DNA from: DASZBX01 sp035943635
GTDB lineage: Bacteria > Actinomycetota > Actinomycetes > Streptomycetales > Catenulisporaceae
Direction: 5' to 3'
Assembly (NCBI GenBank): GCA_035943635.1
Contig: DASZBX010000143.1
Span: 36,858-100,857, forward strand
DNA length: 64,000 nt
Below are positions 63,999-64,000 of this stretch, in pieces (position 1 is the stretch's first letter; each line of letters starts with the position of its first letter). Below the pieces are notes generated by a model. The model was given only the letters and a program-made list of their open reading frames with translations. It was not told the origin of the DNA and did not search any database. The position numbers were made by a program, and so were the translations under genes.

Positions 63999-64000
63999 GT

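Overview
The window is very GC-rich DNA with strongly GC-biased third codon positions, frequent GTG and TTG starts, GTGA/ATGA stop-start overlaps, a gamma-butyrolactone-receptor-type TetR, a CYP-ferredoxin pair and a LysW-type biosynthetic cluster. This points to a filamentous actinomycete (Streptomyces/Catenulispora-like); genus cannot be fixed from sequence alone. No rRNA, tRNA or CRISPR array was seen.

Layout. (1) 1-18.3 kb: right part of an integrated element. It has two lipoprotein/membrane cargo genes and a long leftward operon (XRE repressor, small genes, zinc-finger/TOPRIM primase, RecA-like ATPase, iteron-like repeats, several HTH proteins, a coiled-coil protein, and a lone tape-measure protein). 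A tyrosine recombinase and a large serine recombinase lie back to back at the right end. The serine-recombinase element split a radical-SAM (Rv2578c/SPL-like) gene, whose 5' end and LexA-type promoter remain at 18.07-18.32 kb. No capsid, portal, large terminase or TraB gene is visible. (2) 18.4-22.9 kb: HNH-like protein; TetR with a palindromic leaderless promoter followed by a TetX-like flavin monooxygenase; P450 plus ferredoxin. (3) 22.9-34.2 kb: a leftward DUF5682/MoxR/VWA operon, divergent from two RNA-repair genes (RNA ligase-kinase, and an MJ1316-EEP-2H phosphoesterase-nucleotidyltransferase fusion). (4) 34.2-35.6 kb: decayed coding DNA. (5) 35.6-51.7 kb: a biosynthetic cluster built around the amino-group carrier protein LysW, present in two copies with the same protein sequence, with LysX, LysY, LysZ, a class I glutaminase-like protein, an amino acid dehydrogenase, an AMP-ligase, a DRE-TIM lyase/synthase, an FAH-family enzyme, MFS exporter, aminotransferase, an isomerase-SDR fusion, MerR, SDR and an epimerase-like protein. 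(6) 51.7-55.3 kb: GBL-receptor homologue, a candidate ARE operator, an atypical response regulator and a PAS-GAF-PP2C phosphatase. (7) 55.4-60.9 kb: a CRP-type regulator, a DUF5706/Pycsar-effector-like membrane protein, a class III cyclase homologue, a P-loop NTPase and an SPFH-like protein, probably an expanded Pycsar-type defence locus. (8) 61.2-64 kb: gene fragments, a deleted copy and an intact copy of a DUF234-type ATPase, and the 3' end of a small gene.

How it fits together. In region 5, LysX would attach an amino acid to LysW, LysZ and LysY would phosphorylate and reduce its side chain, and the dehydrogenase or aminotransferase would aminate a carbonyl. No LysK-type peptidase is present, and both LysW proteins end in Gln rather than the expected Glu, so loading or release must differ from the known pathway or depend on another enzyme. 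A MerR protein probably controls both the exporter and an SDR through a shared promoter-operator. Regions 3 and 7 look like stress or antiviral modules. The main uncertainties are two or three apparent one-base frameshifts (near 28.6 kb, at a C7 tract near 25.73 kb, and in the 34.5-35.4 kb remnants), which may be decay or sequence errors.
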